The position numbers and the translations under genes were made by a program. Of a DNA stretch of 64,000 nucleotides, positions 43,151-55,300 are shown in pieces. This stretch comes from Neurospora tetraspora (lineage: Eukaryota > Ascomycota > Sordariomycetes > Sordariales > Sordariaceae). The stretch is taken from the NCBI RefSeq assembly GCF_033439725.1, contig NW_026944388.1, forward strand, positions 434,001-498,000, in the 5' to 3' direction. The stretch's first letter is position 1; each line of letters begins with the position of its first letter. The notes below the pieces were generated by a model, which was not told the DNA's origin, made no database searches, and was given only the letters and a program-made list of their open reading frames with translations.

Positions 43151-46100
43151 CACCCCCTTACTTGCAGACCTTCTAAATAGGGTAAAAGTGAAGCTATTTA
43201 TAGAATCTCTCTTCTAGTACGTTAATTTCTCTAGCCAAATTATAAATATTCTCTAAAACATCATCTAGAATCTCTTTATCCATCCCTATCTCCTTACAAG
43301 CTAGCGCATTCGTTATTCCTATTAATTTCCGGAATTTCTCGTAATCTAATTGTCTTAAAACCTTCGTTAATCTATCGGTTAATATTTTCTTCGTTTTTAA
43401 ATATCCTACTTCAATCCTTCCTTCTATAATTTCTTATTTTAATTAGTAATAATAGATATCGACGTACTTCAATTTAATTATTAACTTTACTACTTTAATA
43501 ATTAATATACAAATCGTCTATATATTATTATAACCGATTACGGGTATATTCTTATTGAAGGGAATATTAATCTCCTTATATAAACGTATAATAGTAATAG
43601 TTTCTTTAATAGCGTTTAAAATCGATAGTAGCTCTACTTTTATTATTAAAGTAAATACCGTCTTTTATTTAATTGTACCCTAATAAATCAAATTATTAAA
43701 GACTTTTATTGTAAACTTATATACACTTTTTCGATTTAAAGAATTATCAGCGTACGATGTATTTAAAGCGATTTTGAACTTTGTAAACGTATTATAATAA
43801 AGGGAGAAATTAGGGTAATATTAAAAGTAATGTAAGATTTTATTAATAACTTTACAATATTGAGGACCGGGATTGTAATTGTAGCGAATTAATTGGCTAG
43901 CGGCGAAGGTAATATTAGGTTGGGTAATTACAATAACATATATTATAGAGCCAATAATAATTTAATATTCTTAGATTTTATTAAAAGAGGTTACGCTATT
44001 GTAAAGTATAAGTTCTTTATTATTTATAAGAATAAAGGCGAAGGTATAGGGATTTTTAATTAATTTAATGATTTTATAAATATATATTTATTAGCATAAT
44101 TAAATATAGCCTACTTTTCGGTTTCGAATAATTTTAATATTTAAAAATTATTAAAAGTTATTATTATTGAAAGATTTATATTTCTCCTCTAATTCTTTTA
44201 TAACCCGGGTAATTTTATTGTACTATAATTTATTGAAGGTAAAGATAATATCGTTAATGTAGTAGAAAATTAGGATTTTATTATATTTGAGGATATACGG
44301 GTTCTTAAATAACGGTTTAAACCTTAGGCTTTCGAAAGTATTGTTAAATTTTCGTTGCTATAGTAAGGGGGTTCGTCGGAAATTATAGAAGGCTTTAAGG
44401 ATTTTAAAAATAGTATTTTATTTCTAATCATTAGGAAGTATATATATATAAATCTCTTTATCAAAGTAAGCGTTAATAAAGGCGTTTACTATATTATATT
44501 AAATAAGTTCGAAATCGAATTTAGTAGTATATATAATAATTAATTGAAATAAACGATTAATGAACGTAGAAATATATATTTCCTTATTACAATTATATTA
44601 TTAGTTTTCTTTAATTACGAAGCGAGCCTTTACTTTTAATAACTGGCTAAATTTATTGAATTTATATACGTATATTTATATATAGTCGAGGATTTAAAGA
44701 CCTTTAATACGGGGAACGTTTTTATTAATTTTAATTTATAATTTCATTTCTTTATAGTTATCGAGATGTATTTCCTCTATTTATTTAAAAAGATTATTTA
44801 AATTATAATATTCGAAATCGTAATAAATTTTTAATATTAGAAAGAAATTTTAATATTTAATGGAGTTCAACCTACTACTTTTAGAAATTAAGTGGTTAAT
44901 TTCTACCTTCGTAATTATTTTACCCTACCGTTGCTTAATTAATTAAATAAATCTCTTAACGTTAAATGTAGCACCTATAATTCGAACGTCGGGAAGGAGA
45001 TAGGCTTTAATAAATCTATTATAAGGCTGGTAATAAGTATAATTAATAAGATATTTAGCGGGGTAAGGTAATTAAATATAAAATCGATAAATATCTTACT
45101 CTAAGCAGTAGGTTCTATTAATTTCGAAATAGTCTCGTTATTATCTTTTTAAAATTTATTATTAAGAATAATAGTAAGAGAAGGGTAAAACTATTATCTT
45201 CTATATCTTAAGTTGCGTTAAAAGGTTCGAAAAATCGCGTAGATAATTAAAGAGGTTAATTAATTTAGTTTAATAAATTAATAATCTTATTACCAATTAA
45301 CCTTAATCCTTCTTTAAAATTATTAAAATTCCCTAAATGAATTAAATTTTTATTAAAGAATATATTATAGGTATAAATAATATAATTAATTTATAAGTTT
45401 TAAATTTAATAAATAAAAGAGGTAGCGTAATTAATGAAGAATCTAATCTAAACGTTTAATTAAAGTTTTTTACGCTATTACTCTTTCTTCTATATAATAC
45501 TTATTATCGTATATACTTTATAACCGTAAATACGTAAATAACTAAAATTAGGCTTATAGGGCTCAGTTTATACCCCCTTATAGTAAATTATGAAGGTATA
45601 AAACCACTCGTATAGTAATTTCCAATTATAAAAATACTTAAACGATCGGTTAATAAAGTAGACCGAGGCTGAAACAATTTGAAGCTAGAAATTATAAGGG
45701 AATTTAACGCTATTTATCATTATACGCGCCTTTTTCTTAATTATACGCTCTAAACGTTCAATACCGCCATTTTAAATTTAAATATTAAATACTAAAGACT
45801 CGAGAATAATAAAGCGTATAACTAACTTATCCCTAACATATTAATTATTAAATTTGTTATTATATTTAATATATTTAATTTTAATTTTATACTAATAATT
45901 AATCATACCAATAACCGAAGGAAATCTTTTAATAATAATTTTAATTATTTAATTCGCTATATAAATATTCTAAACGAATCTAATCCATCGATAGGTAATA
46001 AATATAACGTATTTAAGGCTACTTCTTCCTACTTTATATTCGAAGAAATTAATAGCGAGACGCTCTCCTGGGCTAAATTCCCTATTGTATAATTTTCATT

Positions 46101-48314
46101 TAACTTATCGTTTAATTTTTAAAATACTGTATACATCGTATTAATAAATAGCGGGCCCTTTAAATCTAGCGCCTTCAACGTTATGAAAGTATTCGAAAAC
46201 TTAAAGATTATAATAACTAAATTACTTGTACCAAAATTTAGTGGGCATTTTATATATGCGCTAGCTAATAAAAGAATTAAAGCGATTTCAATAAATAAAG
46301 AAAGTAGCGTAGTTGAAGGAAAGGGGTAGGTATTTAAAGACCGTTTAATGATAATAAATTTCTTAAAGAAAATAAAAGAATAAGCTGTTTAACCAACGGA
46401 GGTAATTATTAAGGGGTTTATAATTCTAGTAAAATTTTTACTTTCGAAGTAGGCGTGGTAATATAACATTTATAATAAAATTAAAGTAGAAAGTTACTTC
46501 TTTCAATTATAGCCTCAAAATTCCCTTCTCTCTTTATACTTCTATATTAATAATCCCAAAACCTTTAATAGGTATTTAAAATTCACTAACCTAAACGCAA
46601 TCCTTTAAAAACGCTACTCGAAATAAAGAGAAACAATTAATCTCGTTAAAAATATAAATAGAAACCCTAGAATCGAAGATTATAAAATTCTTAAGTAAAT
46701 AAATATTATTTTTATTATTATTCGTATTAAAAGTACTTTATTTAATAAAAAATACTAAATTATAAATACCGATTTCTTATCTCCTTCAATTTTTCGAAGT
46801 AGTAATTTATATAAAGGTAATAAAGTGGTCTATATTTAATTTCTAACCTTCTTAACCTTTTTACTGATTTTAGGATACTTTTTGAAATTTTTATTAATAA
46901 ATCTTTAAATTGGGCCGCTTAATTTCTATTTAGAATTATCTTTAATTTTAAATATTGAATACTAATAGCGCATTGTTAAATAAGGACCTCGTTCGTAAAC
47001 TTTATAAAGTAGCGTAGCGCTTCCTCTTTTTTTCGGCCGTAAAGAATTTTTTATATTTTTATCCACACTACGTTTTTTCTTTATATTTACCTTCCGCTTC
47101 TTTTTATAATTAAAATTAGGAGTATCTTCCTTATTAAATGCAAATTCTTACGAATTAGAACGGTTAGTACCCTAGGCGCTATAAATTATAGTTTTTTTTA
47201 AAGTTAGTTAATAGTATAGTACGTTCTAATATACTAACCCTTTTAAAATTAGCGGATACATTCTTATATTTTAAAGATATTTCTTCGAATTCGTTATTGA
47301 ATTTCTAAGAATTACTAGCTTAAATAAATTTATATTTATAAATTATATCGATAAAATTAGTAAACTGTAAAGTAGGGGAGGTTACTTTATTAATTCCAAA
47401 TCTCTTTCCGTTTGTAATAAATATTTCCTAATCGGATAATTACTATTCGAAATCCTTAGGTTGCTTCTTTATAATTTCTTTAATAAAGGCTTAATAATTT
47501 TAATAAACTTTGGCAATTTAATTAATAGGGCAATAATTAATTTAATTTTTAATTTCTCTAAGTTAATCGCGGGTAAATTTATTTTATTCAAATAAAATTT
47601 TAGTAAGTAGCGACGTAGATATTTATTTAATTACGAATTCGAATATTAGCGTTATTAAAGTTTTTTTAATATTTATAGCGAATATTATATATATTATTAA
47701 TTTAGTTATACGCTACTTTCTCGGTAATTATTAGGTTAGTAGAGGGGTTAATAATTATATCCTTTTTAATATTTTATTCGGTATAGTATTTATTATCCTC
47801 TTCTTTCTCTTCTTCATCTTCTTCTCCTAAACTTCCTTCTTTATCGTTTTCATTAGTACCGGCGGCGGTTTCTTTTTAGAATTGGGTAGCTGCAATAGTT
47901 TTGGTAACGGTACCGTTCGTATTAATAGCTGTAGTAGTAGTTATCATAGTTATAGTTACGACCTTTTTAACCCGGATTCCTCTATTGAATTTAACGAGCT
48001 CCTTCTTTACTATTAGAAGACAGTCCTTTACTTACTTAGTAAGAAAGAAATCTTCCAACTTTGGGGGTAGAACCCTCTAGATTATAAATCCTCCCTTAAG
48101 CAGCCAATTATTAAAATTTAAGTTACTACTAACGAATCTCTTAAGAGCTTTATACTAACTAGGCTAATCGGAAGAGGTATTAAGGATAACTGTAATAGCC
48201 TTATTGGTAGATTATTTTAATAGAAATATAGCTAACGTTATTAATTTCGTAGGAATATTACTTATAATCGATAATCGTAGCGTTAATTGTGAATACGCAA
48301 ATTAGACTATTAAT

Positions 48315-48482
48315 TGTCAGATGTAATAGTGCAGAATTGATTGATTGAAGAGAGTGTCTAACTTACCCAAAAGGTATGGGGGGTGCTAGGGTAACCCAAA
48401 TATGTCCAGAAATCAGGCAATATCAGGTGGCTGGAGCGCTAGCCTCCATATGGTATGGCTAAAACCACCCTTGAATCTGACA
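48315..48482 (-). repeat. LTR of the Copia element (right copy)
   Basis: 168 bp, ends ATCTGACA, directly followed by the target duplication GCAAG. It is the 5' LTR if the element reads on the minus strand. Confidence 0.95.
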
Positions 48483-48487
48483 GCAAG

Positions 48488-50047
48488 GCCTTCGACTAAT
48501 CTTCTACTGAGTTGATGCGGGTCGCAGGGTTTCTCGGGCCCGATCCAGTCACAGGATTGGCTTGAGTAAAATCAAATCCTCTGAGAATATGCGGTATCGT
48601 ACGGATGCCATCAGATGGCACCAACCCGGAGACAGCCTGGCCCTGGCTCACCTGGTTTGATGGCATGGGTGCTGGGCCTTTAATTCTTACGACAGAGAAA
48701 CTGCCATCGTTTTGTTCCTATGCGGTGATGTGGTTATGTTTTCGTATACCATCATCAACTTGTCTGACGGTGTGATGAGGACATGAGGTGATGCAGCAGC
48801 CGCCAGCCGAGCCCGTGATAAATACCCGGCGGAGACGAAACAAGCGCCGCTGGAGGGAGTTATCTTCTTGCTTCTCTTTTTTCTTCTGTCGGTTCCAAGT
48901 CCAACAAAGTTCCAAACGCCGCTCTATCGTTGAATTGCAACCTCGGGCTCGACTGCCCTGTTGTTGTGAGGAACAAGACCCCGCCGTTCAGGGCAGCATT
49001 CCCTGTGCACAGAAAGGACCCCTGGTCCGATCACATTGCTAGTGTGGGGCACGCAGCTGACGTCCACTCCACCGCCGCCTAGCCGAGACAGACACTGCCC
49101 GCCCTGACAGGTCCGCTCCCAGTGCCGCTCTTCAAATCAAAAACTCCCACCTGGGAACAAGCATCCCCGTGTGTCAACAGAAACAACGACAAGTCGACAG
49201 ATCCCAACATCGTAACCTCCGTCATCTCCGCTCAAGAACGACTCCGCCGAGCTTGCAACACTGCCAGTGGCTCACCAAACTCACCCTCGGCGCCTGGCCC
49301 ATTTCCCAGAGTCCGGCCCGGTCCCGTCTTTCCCAACCGAGTTTGGAGTCCTACGAGTCCTTGTGTCGCCTGCCCTCCAACAGCCTGCATATCTAGCCGT
49401 GCATCCCGCACTCACATACACAGCTTGAACCTACATACAAAAGCCCAACATCTTTATACCGACATCCGGCATTTTTATTAACCGACGTTTGATCTATCAT
49501 CCATCTCCGGCCGATTTAAAGACACACGTCCGCACCATATCACTTCGACCTGTCGCCATCTCGTTGTTGTTTGCCAGTTGACGTTGACCTACGAGACTAC
49601 CTACCTACCGGGCCTGCCTACCATACAGTGCGCCCTCCCCCGCCGACAAATCGCACTGCTGCTTTTCGTCCGAACGACTCGTCTCTTCATCCCAAGTCGC
49701 CTGTTCGCCCATTGCACCTCAGACAACTGTCTTTCTCGACGACCTCGTTTCCTCGCCAGTCAGCAACTAGCACTAGCGAAAAAGTGAAGTCATCGTCGCA
49801 CAACTACGATACATAACGGCCCAGACTACCGTAGTCTCCCCAAGACGATCTACGGCCAAAGACCAACGGCACCACTACACGTCTCGTGACCAGCTCGATT
49901 TCGCCTCACAGGCCTCTGCCCATTCCAAACACTGAGGCCTGTCCGGCCTCCAGAGCCTGAACCCTTTGTCTGCAGATTCGAAGCGTCCGTCCCGCGTCGC
50001 AACCTCAACCGAGTGACAGCAAAGGCATCTGCCATCAACAGACCACC
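48488..50047. other. Upstream region and probable long 5' leader of mek-1
   Basis: No separate gene recognised. The last 800 bases are pyrimidine-rich and C-rich, as is common in 5' leaders of Neurospora kinase genes, and hold several short upstream open frames. The Copia insertion lies about 1.5 kb before the start codon. Confidence 0.5.
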
Positions 50048-51928
50048 ATGGCCGATTACCAAGGTCAAAGCAGCAATGATGCTGCCCCTAAGGCAAGTAT
50101 AGAAACTACCCCTTTCTCTCTTTTACTCAAGGACTCCCATTTGCCCCTACAGCATCATCTCTCCGCCCTTTCTGCCCCTATCCTCTCAAGGTGCCTGGTG
50201 GCCGCCTCTCCCACTTCTCAACACTCATTTTGCGTCTATACTCGCTCGCTGGCACCACCGCTAACACTTTACACTATGCAGGCCAACCCAGGTATCCAGG
50301 CACCCCAGCTCCAACAAGGACCATCCCCCGTTCCCACAATGGCGCCAGCCCCCGCACCCCTCCTCCGGCCAGCCATCCCCGGCGCTCGCCCCGGTGGTCG
50401 GGGTCCCCCACGTCTTGGCCTTGCGATCCCCCCGTCCCTAAGTGTCAAGCCCGTTGGCAACCCCGGCGCACCTCCGGCGCGTGCGGCGCCACCACAACTC
50501 AAACTCGCTACCCCCATGGGTAGCACCACAATACCACATGAGCAACCTGCCGGACGACCAGGTGCCCAAGGCTATAGCGCTAGCGGCGCCAGCGATAGCA
50601 GTGCGGCCCATAGCAGGAGTGGCAGCTTTGGCCCCGAGAGCAACCCTACCAGCGCCGACACCCGGTACAGCAATGTTTCGTTTATGGGCGCACAAAGGCC
50701 ACACGGCACACCAGACCCCGTCTCTGCAGTTGGTTCTCTGTACTCCAATGCCAGCGAGGGAGGTGTGGGTATGGAACGAGAAAACAGCCTGCATGGATTG
50801 GAAGCATTCGATCAGCTTACACTGGAGAAAGCGAGGACACTAGATGTCGAAGAGCTTGATGACGATGGGTGGAGGATCGCCATGATGGAGAAGAGAGTCG
50901 AGGAGTTGGGACCCCTAGGCGAGGGCGCGGGAGGTGCGGTCACCAAAGCCAGGTTGAAGGGCGGCAAGACCGTATTTGCGCTCAAGGTATGACATTCCAG
51001 TCCGAGATTTTTCTGATTTGCTCGAATCTTTGCTGACGACTTTCCGAGTAGATCATCACAGCAAACCCCGACAAGGACGTTGCCAAGCAAATCGTCCGTG
51101 AACTAGGGTTCAATAAGCAGTGTGCCTCCGAGCACATCTGTCGGTACTTCGGCGCCGTTGTCGACACCCAGTCCGCGACCATCTCCATTGCCATGGAGTA
51201 TTGCGAAGGCGGTTCTCTGGACAGTGTCTACAAGGAAGTCAAGAAGCTCGGCGGGCGCACAGGAGAAAGAGTCCTGGGCAAGATTGCCGAGGGCGTCCTC
51301 CACGGATTGACCTATCTCCACAGCAAGAAGATCATTCACCGTGACATTAAGCCTAGCAACATCCTTCTTTGCCGCAACGGCGAGGTCAAGCTTTGCGATT
51401 TCGGTGTCTCGGGCGATTATGGCACGAATGGCGCGGCCAACACGTTCATCGGTACCAGTTATTACATGGCGCCTGAGCGAATCACGGGCCAGTCATATAC
51501 CATCACCTCGGACGTCTGGTCTTTGGGTGTTACCCTGCTCGAGGTTGCACAGCACCGATTCCCCTTCCCCGCGGACGGTACCGACTCACAACCCCGTGCC
51601 GGTCTTATCGATCTTTTGACGTACATCGTCCGTCAGCCTGTGCCAAAGCTGAAGGATGAGCCTGATGCGAACATTTTCTGGACTGACAAGTTTAAGTACT
51701 TCATTGACTGCTGGTATGTACACTCTTCACTTCTGTTTTTGGTTCCCTGGTCTAGTTTGCTTACCAGGATAATTGTGTAGCTTGGAGAAGGACCCCAACC
51801 GCAGAGCGAGCCCTTGGCGTATGCTCGACCACCCCTGGATGTTGGAGATACGATCAAGGCGTGTCAACGTGGCCCGTTTCTTGGCCACGGTATGGGGCTG
51901 GGAGGATGAGAAGGAAGGAAAGGCATAG
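50048..51928 (+). CDS. mek-1: MAP kinase kinase of the cell-wall-integrity pathway (MEK-1/Mkk1 type)
   Basis: Exons 50048-50092, 50282-50986, 51052-51713 and 51781-51928 give 519 residues. The first 220 residues are a Pro/Ala/Gly-rich regulatory tail. The kinase domain follows: glycine loop [13 protein letters not shown]-equivalent lysine in VFALKIIT, catalytic loop [18 protein letters not shown], activation segment [19 protein letters not shown] and APE as MAPER. The S.D....A.T spacing in that segment is what MAPKKs use for phosphorylation by MAPKKKs. In fungi this kinase passes cell-wall stress signals from Bck1/MIK-1 to the Slt2/MAK-1 MAPK. The first intron begins with GC, in the context AAG/GCAAGT. 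The family assignment is by the N-terminal layout and kinase motifs. Confidence 0.9.
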
Positions 51929-52559
51929 TGTGTCTGCGGTGGGAACAATCGATCGAAACCGGCGAGTTCAGTTCATAGGTCACGGAAATCTTGCAAACGC
52001 CGGAAGCACAACAGTCGTGTACCGGAAGACATCGGGATCGCCTCCTCAGTTGAGGATGTCGAGACCGGTGTTTTCGTTTTTGAAGAAGACGAGAACGATG
52101 GCTGCGGCGGCGCGGCTCGTGTCTGACAGGTTTTTGGGTATATAAATATGATATGAACCTCATAGCAAGGAATGGAAGGGGATTTGTATATGCACTGATA
52201 GCATGCTTAGGTTTTTGCCGTGCTCGCAGACCCTTGTGGTATGGTTAGCAAACATTGATGAAACATATTTGAAGAAGTGCCCTTCGAACGACGAAGTGAA
52301 TAACAGGAACCCAGACCTGATGTGCCGATATGATTGCACTTCGCCCTTGCACCTCACAGCCGGTACATCTTGCTTACTGGTCTTCCACATCTTGCACACG
52401 CCAATTACATACACACATACATAGTTTGCCCTATGGGGGCATGCGATTCTGCTGCCACCAAGGCCTCGTTTGCCCCTCCCCCCTTTGACCCTTTCATCCC
52501 ATTTTTTACAGCCGCTAGGCTAGGGGTATATAGCAAAGGTTACCAGCCGTCTCTTCCGT
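51929..52559. other. 3' flank of mek-1
   Basis: No gene recognised up to the tRNA-like gene. Confidence 0.5.
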
Positions 52560-52654
52560 GGTCCGTTGGCACATCTGGGAGTAATGCGAGAGAGCTCTTC
52601 GTGAGCTGTTACCAAGTAAACTGGAAGTTACCGGTTCGAGTCCGGTGCGGGCCA
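52560..52654 (+). tRNA. tRNA or tRNA-like gene, identity unresolved
   Basis: Acceptor stem GGTCCGT/GCGGGCC pairs over 7 bp with wobbles, and the discriminator is A. The A box (TTGGCACATCTGG) is near consensus, the T arm ACCGG-TTCGAGT-CCGGT is perfect, and the B box is GGTTCGAGTCC. A T-run follows at 52,658-52,668. The middle is too long for a simple tRNA: either a class II variable arm or an intron. Possible anticodon arms (for example around CTTCGTG) are imperfect, so I do not assign an amino acid. It may be a pseudogene. Confidence 0.55.
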
Positions 52655-53524
52655 CTTCTTTTTTTTCCCATATCCCGTCCTTTTTGGGTGTGTGTTTTCT
52701 CGGAGGTTACTTACGAACGAGGTTACAGCTGTGAATGGGATTGATGAGTGGATGAGTGGTGTGGATGGAATTGGAAGTTTGGAACACCCCTTAATGGGAA
52801 CCCTAACCCTTGACGTTCATGGAAATCGGGATTTGGGATTTGGGCATGACAACTCCATGGGAGGGAGGTATCACCAATTTGAACGTCATGGGAAATGTAC
52901 GAGGTATGCATGTGATATGTGGCAGTTTCATTGCTTTTTGGGCTGATCAAGATGTTCAGTCAGTTACCGATGCCAAGCAAGATAGGCAATCAAGGAAAAA
53001 AGAACAGAGGACTGAGTGGTCGTTCATGATGGAGTTGGTGATGAACACCATGATACCACTACGGATTAACTCCGAAAACCGAAATCCTACAAGATCAGGC
53101 AAGAATAAATACCTTATGCACGGATATGTACCTGTGTTCATTGCCAGGTTGTGATTATTTTGTAGATGATGGGCCCGTGCGTAGGTAGATGAATAATTTT
53201 CCCAAACTGAACTTGACCTTCTACTTTTCCTCTCCTTCATTCAACACAGGACCCGAGAGCATCTCGACAACAAACTCAGCCATCTCCAGGCACCCAAAGC
53301 TCTCCCTTCTGTTTCCTTACCTATCTCCTGGTTGGTCGTTCCTTGCCCCCGCAAGAAACACCAAACCTCACCACCACATATCAGGTCGTTATCGACCATC
53401 CTCCCGTCAACCACTTATCTGGTTGTTTTTCTTTTCGTGCCGGATTGCGTACAATCCTAGCATAGCCAGCGTCCAGAAGAAAAATTTTCTTTATTGAAAT
53501 TTTTTCAATCCAAATCATCTAAAC
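52655..53524. other. Intergenic
   Basis: No gene recognised. It contains the T-run that would end the tRNA-like transcript. Confidence 0.5.
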
Positions 53525-53922
53525 ATGGCCAAGCTTCGGAACAACGGCCAGAACGGGCGTCGTCCGACGCCTTCAACAGCGGCGACCACTACCCCGTCGA
53601 CGACCATCCCGTCGACCACTTCCACCACCACCACCCCGTCGACGGCCTCCACCGCCGCCACGACGACGACCACAACTCCAGCGGGCCGAGCCACCATGCC
53701 CGCGACACTTGGAAATCCCCTTGTAGGGACCGAAAACCTCCTTGCGCTTATTGAGGACGAGGAATTTAAAAGACTCCCATCCCCGATATCCTTGTAAAAT
53801 GCCCTGCCACCGCCAACAAGCCTACTTGCAAACGCTGCAGTCAGAAGCGAAGGCACTATCCTAATCTTCGAGGTGTACTTGACAGCGCTATACTCGCTGG
53901 CGCCTTGCACCAGCTTGTATAG
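53525..53922 (+). pseudogene. Small Thr/Pro-rich gene, probably frame-disrupted
   Basis: From ATG 53,525 the frame reads MAKLRNNGQNGRRPTPSTAA, a long Thr/Ser/Pro run, then GTENLLALIEDEEFKRLPSP, and stops at 53,797. Another frame continues the apparent protein at once: IPDILVKCPATANKPTCKRC, SQKRRHYPNLRG and LDSAILAGALHQLV, ending at 53,922, with cysteines spaced as in a small zinc-binding site. A frameshift or unseen intron near 53,775 would explain this. A related gene with the same layout lies at 56,532-57,172. Family unknown. Confidence 0.35.
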
Positions 53923-54386
53923 CCAGTCAAGGCATTGTCCCTTCTTTCTTTCTACCTCCGGTGGCCACTCCGTGGAGGCCCTCCCGGAGGCTGGGGTCCT
54001 CGCTACACTCGATAATCCTCATCAACAAAACCCCTCTCTGGATACCGAATCATTGTTTTAATTGTTCCCAGAGGCCGTCCAATGCTTCTAAGACCCTCCA
54101 ATATTTCCAAGGCCCTCCAATGCTCTCTGGTTTTCCCCAATGCTCTCCAATGCTGTCTGATACTCTCTGATACTCTAGGCTCTTATACTATCCAACGTTC
54201 TCTTATTGTTTTCCAATATTCTGTATTGTTCTCCAACGCTTTCCATTGCTCCCAAAGTTCTTCATTACTCCCATTGCCTTATTATTTCATTGCTTTCGCA
54301 TTGCTCCCATTGCTTCTAATGCTTCTAATGCACTTCCAAACTCTCCCTTACTCCCGTTGCTCTCCAAAACTCTCCAGGAATCTAGA

Positions 54387-54530
54387 TTGCTTCATTGCTC
54401 CCATTGCTTCATTGCTTCATTGCTTCATTGCTTCATTGCTTCATTGCTTCATTGCTTCATTGCTTCATTGCTTCATTGCTTCATTGCTTCATTGCTTCAT
54501 TGCTTTATTGCTTCATTGCTTCATTATTTC
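54387..54530 (+). repeat. 8-bp tandem repeat (TTCATTGC)n
   Basis: About 17 near-perfect copies of TTCATTGC, preceded from about 54,070 by looser variations on CCAATGCTCTCC. A 270-codon frame runs through it, but the repetitive Leu/His/Cys/Phe translation is an artefact of the repeat. Confidence 0.9.
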
Positions 54531-54599
54531 ATTAGTTCTTCTTCTCCTTTTTCTTCTCCTTCTTTTTATTTTATTTTTCCATTTTCCCATTCTAGGTTG

Positions 54600-55300
54600 C
54601 TCACCGAATTACCAAGGGCTATGTACCGCCCCCGGGACCCCCGCTTTCCCTCAATTGCCGGGAGGCTTTCTCAGCCCGGGCCGGGGCCGCCGGGATAGAC
54701 CGGACATGAAACCGATGGAGCCGCTCTGCTGGTTGCCAGAACGGCAAGCGAGGACAAGAACCGGTGGAGCGGCCATCTGTTCGGTTTTGGGCAACGGACT
54801 CGAAGATTATGGGCAATGCGCCGATTGCCTATGTCGAAGGTGCAGGCGGCATCCGTGTTGCGGAAGATCAGATTGTTACGGTTGGGTAGAATGATGTGAG
54901 TGTCCTGCCTGTCATCATTTCAAAGGAACCAGTTTACTAACTGGCACATAGATCGAGTAGCGAGCGATTGGCACGAGTCGGGGCTGGTGGGTAGTCGGTG
55001 TAAGAGGCCGCAACAACGATGCTGGCGTTGTTGGTCAACACCTGCCTCTGCCTCATCAGCTCGGCCTGCTGCCGCTTATACCAAGCAGGCAGGCCATGGA
55101 ACGCGTGGAGGCAGGGACGACGGCGATAACGAAATCGACGATAACGAAATCTACGAATGACGAAAACGAAAAGGATAACGACGAAAAAGAGAGGAGGAGG
55201 AGGAGGAGGAGGAGGAGGAGGATGGGACGTACAAGGACAAGGGAACTTTCTTTTATTATTCCCGATGATGAGCTCTTATTTCTGAGGAAAATGTGAAAGG
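54600..55300 (+). other. Possible broken gene, unresolved
   Basis: Contains short open pieces: a Cys-rich stretch (YGQCADCLCRRCRRHPC near 54,810-54,860), a possible intron at about 54,897-54,953 and a Lys/Arg/Glu-rich frame ending at 55,296. An (AGG)n microsatellite lies at about 55,190-55,222. I cannot build a convincing gene. It may be the 3' part of the disrupted gene that starts at 53,525. Confidence 0.25.

Larger units (their letters stand above)
42983..48482 (-). mobile_element. Ty1/Copia LTR retrotransposon, structurally complete but RIP-ruined
   Basis: Two 168-bp LTRs (42,983-43,150 and 48,315-48,482) flank about 5.2 kb of extremely AT-rich sequence. The 5-bp target duplication GCAAG lies at 42,978-42,982 and 48,483-48,487. 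On the minus strand, relics of Copia reverse transcriptase are still readable: a KAR.V.KGDQ-like block near 44,610 and an FYVDDII-like block near 44,270. Every frame holds dozens of stops, so it is a fossil. LTRs differ at about 16 of 168 positions, nearly all transitions, so RIP inflates any age estimate. Confidence 0.93.

Noticed and set aside
43151-48314. Centromere-like or other functional AT-rich DNA
   Set aside because: Matching LTRs, a target duplication and residual Copia reverse transcriptase blocks show that it is a mutated retroelement.
54082-54894. Long open frame across the TTCATTGC repeat
   Set aside because: The translation is a repeat artefact (Leu/His/Cys/Phe runs). An 8-bp unit without stops stays open by chance, and no domain or start context supports it.
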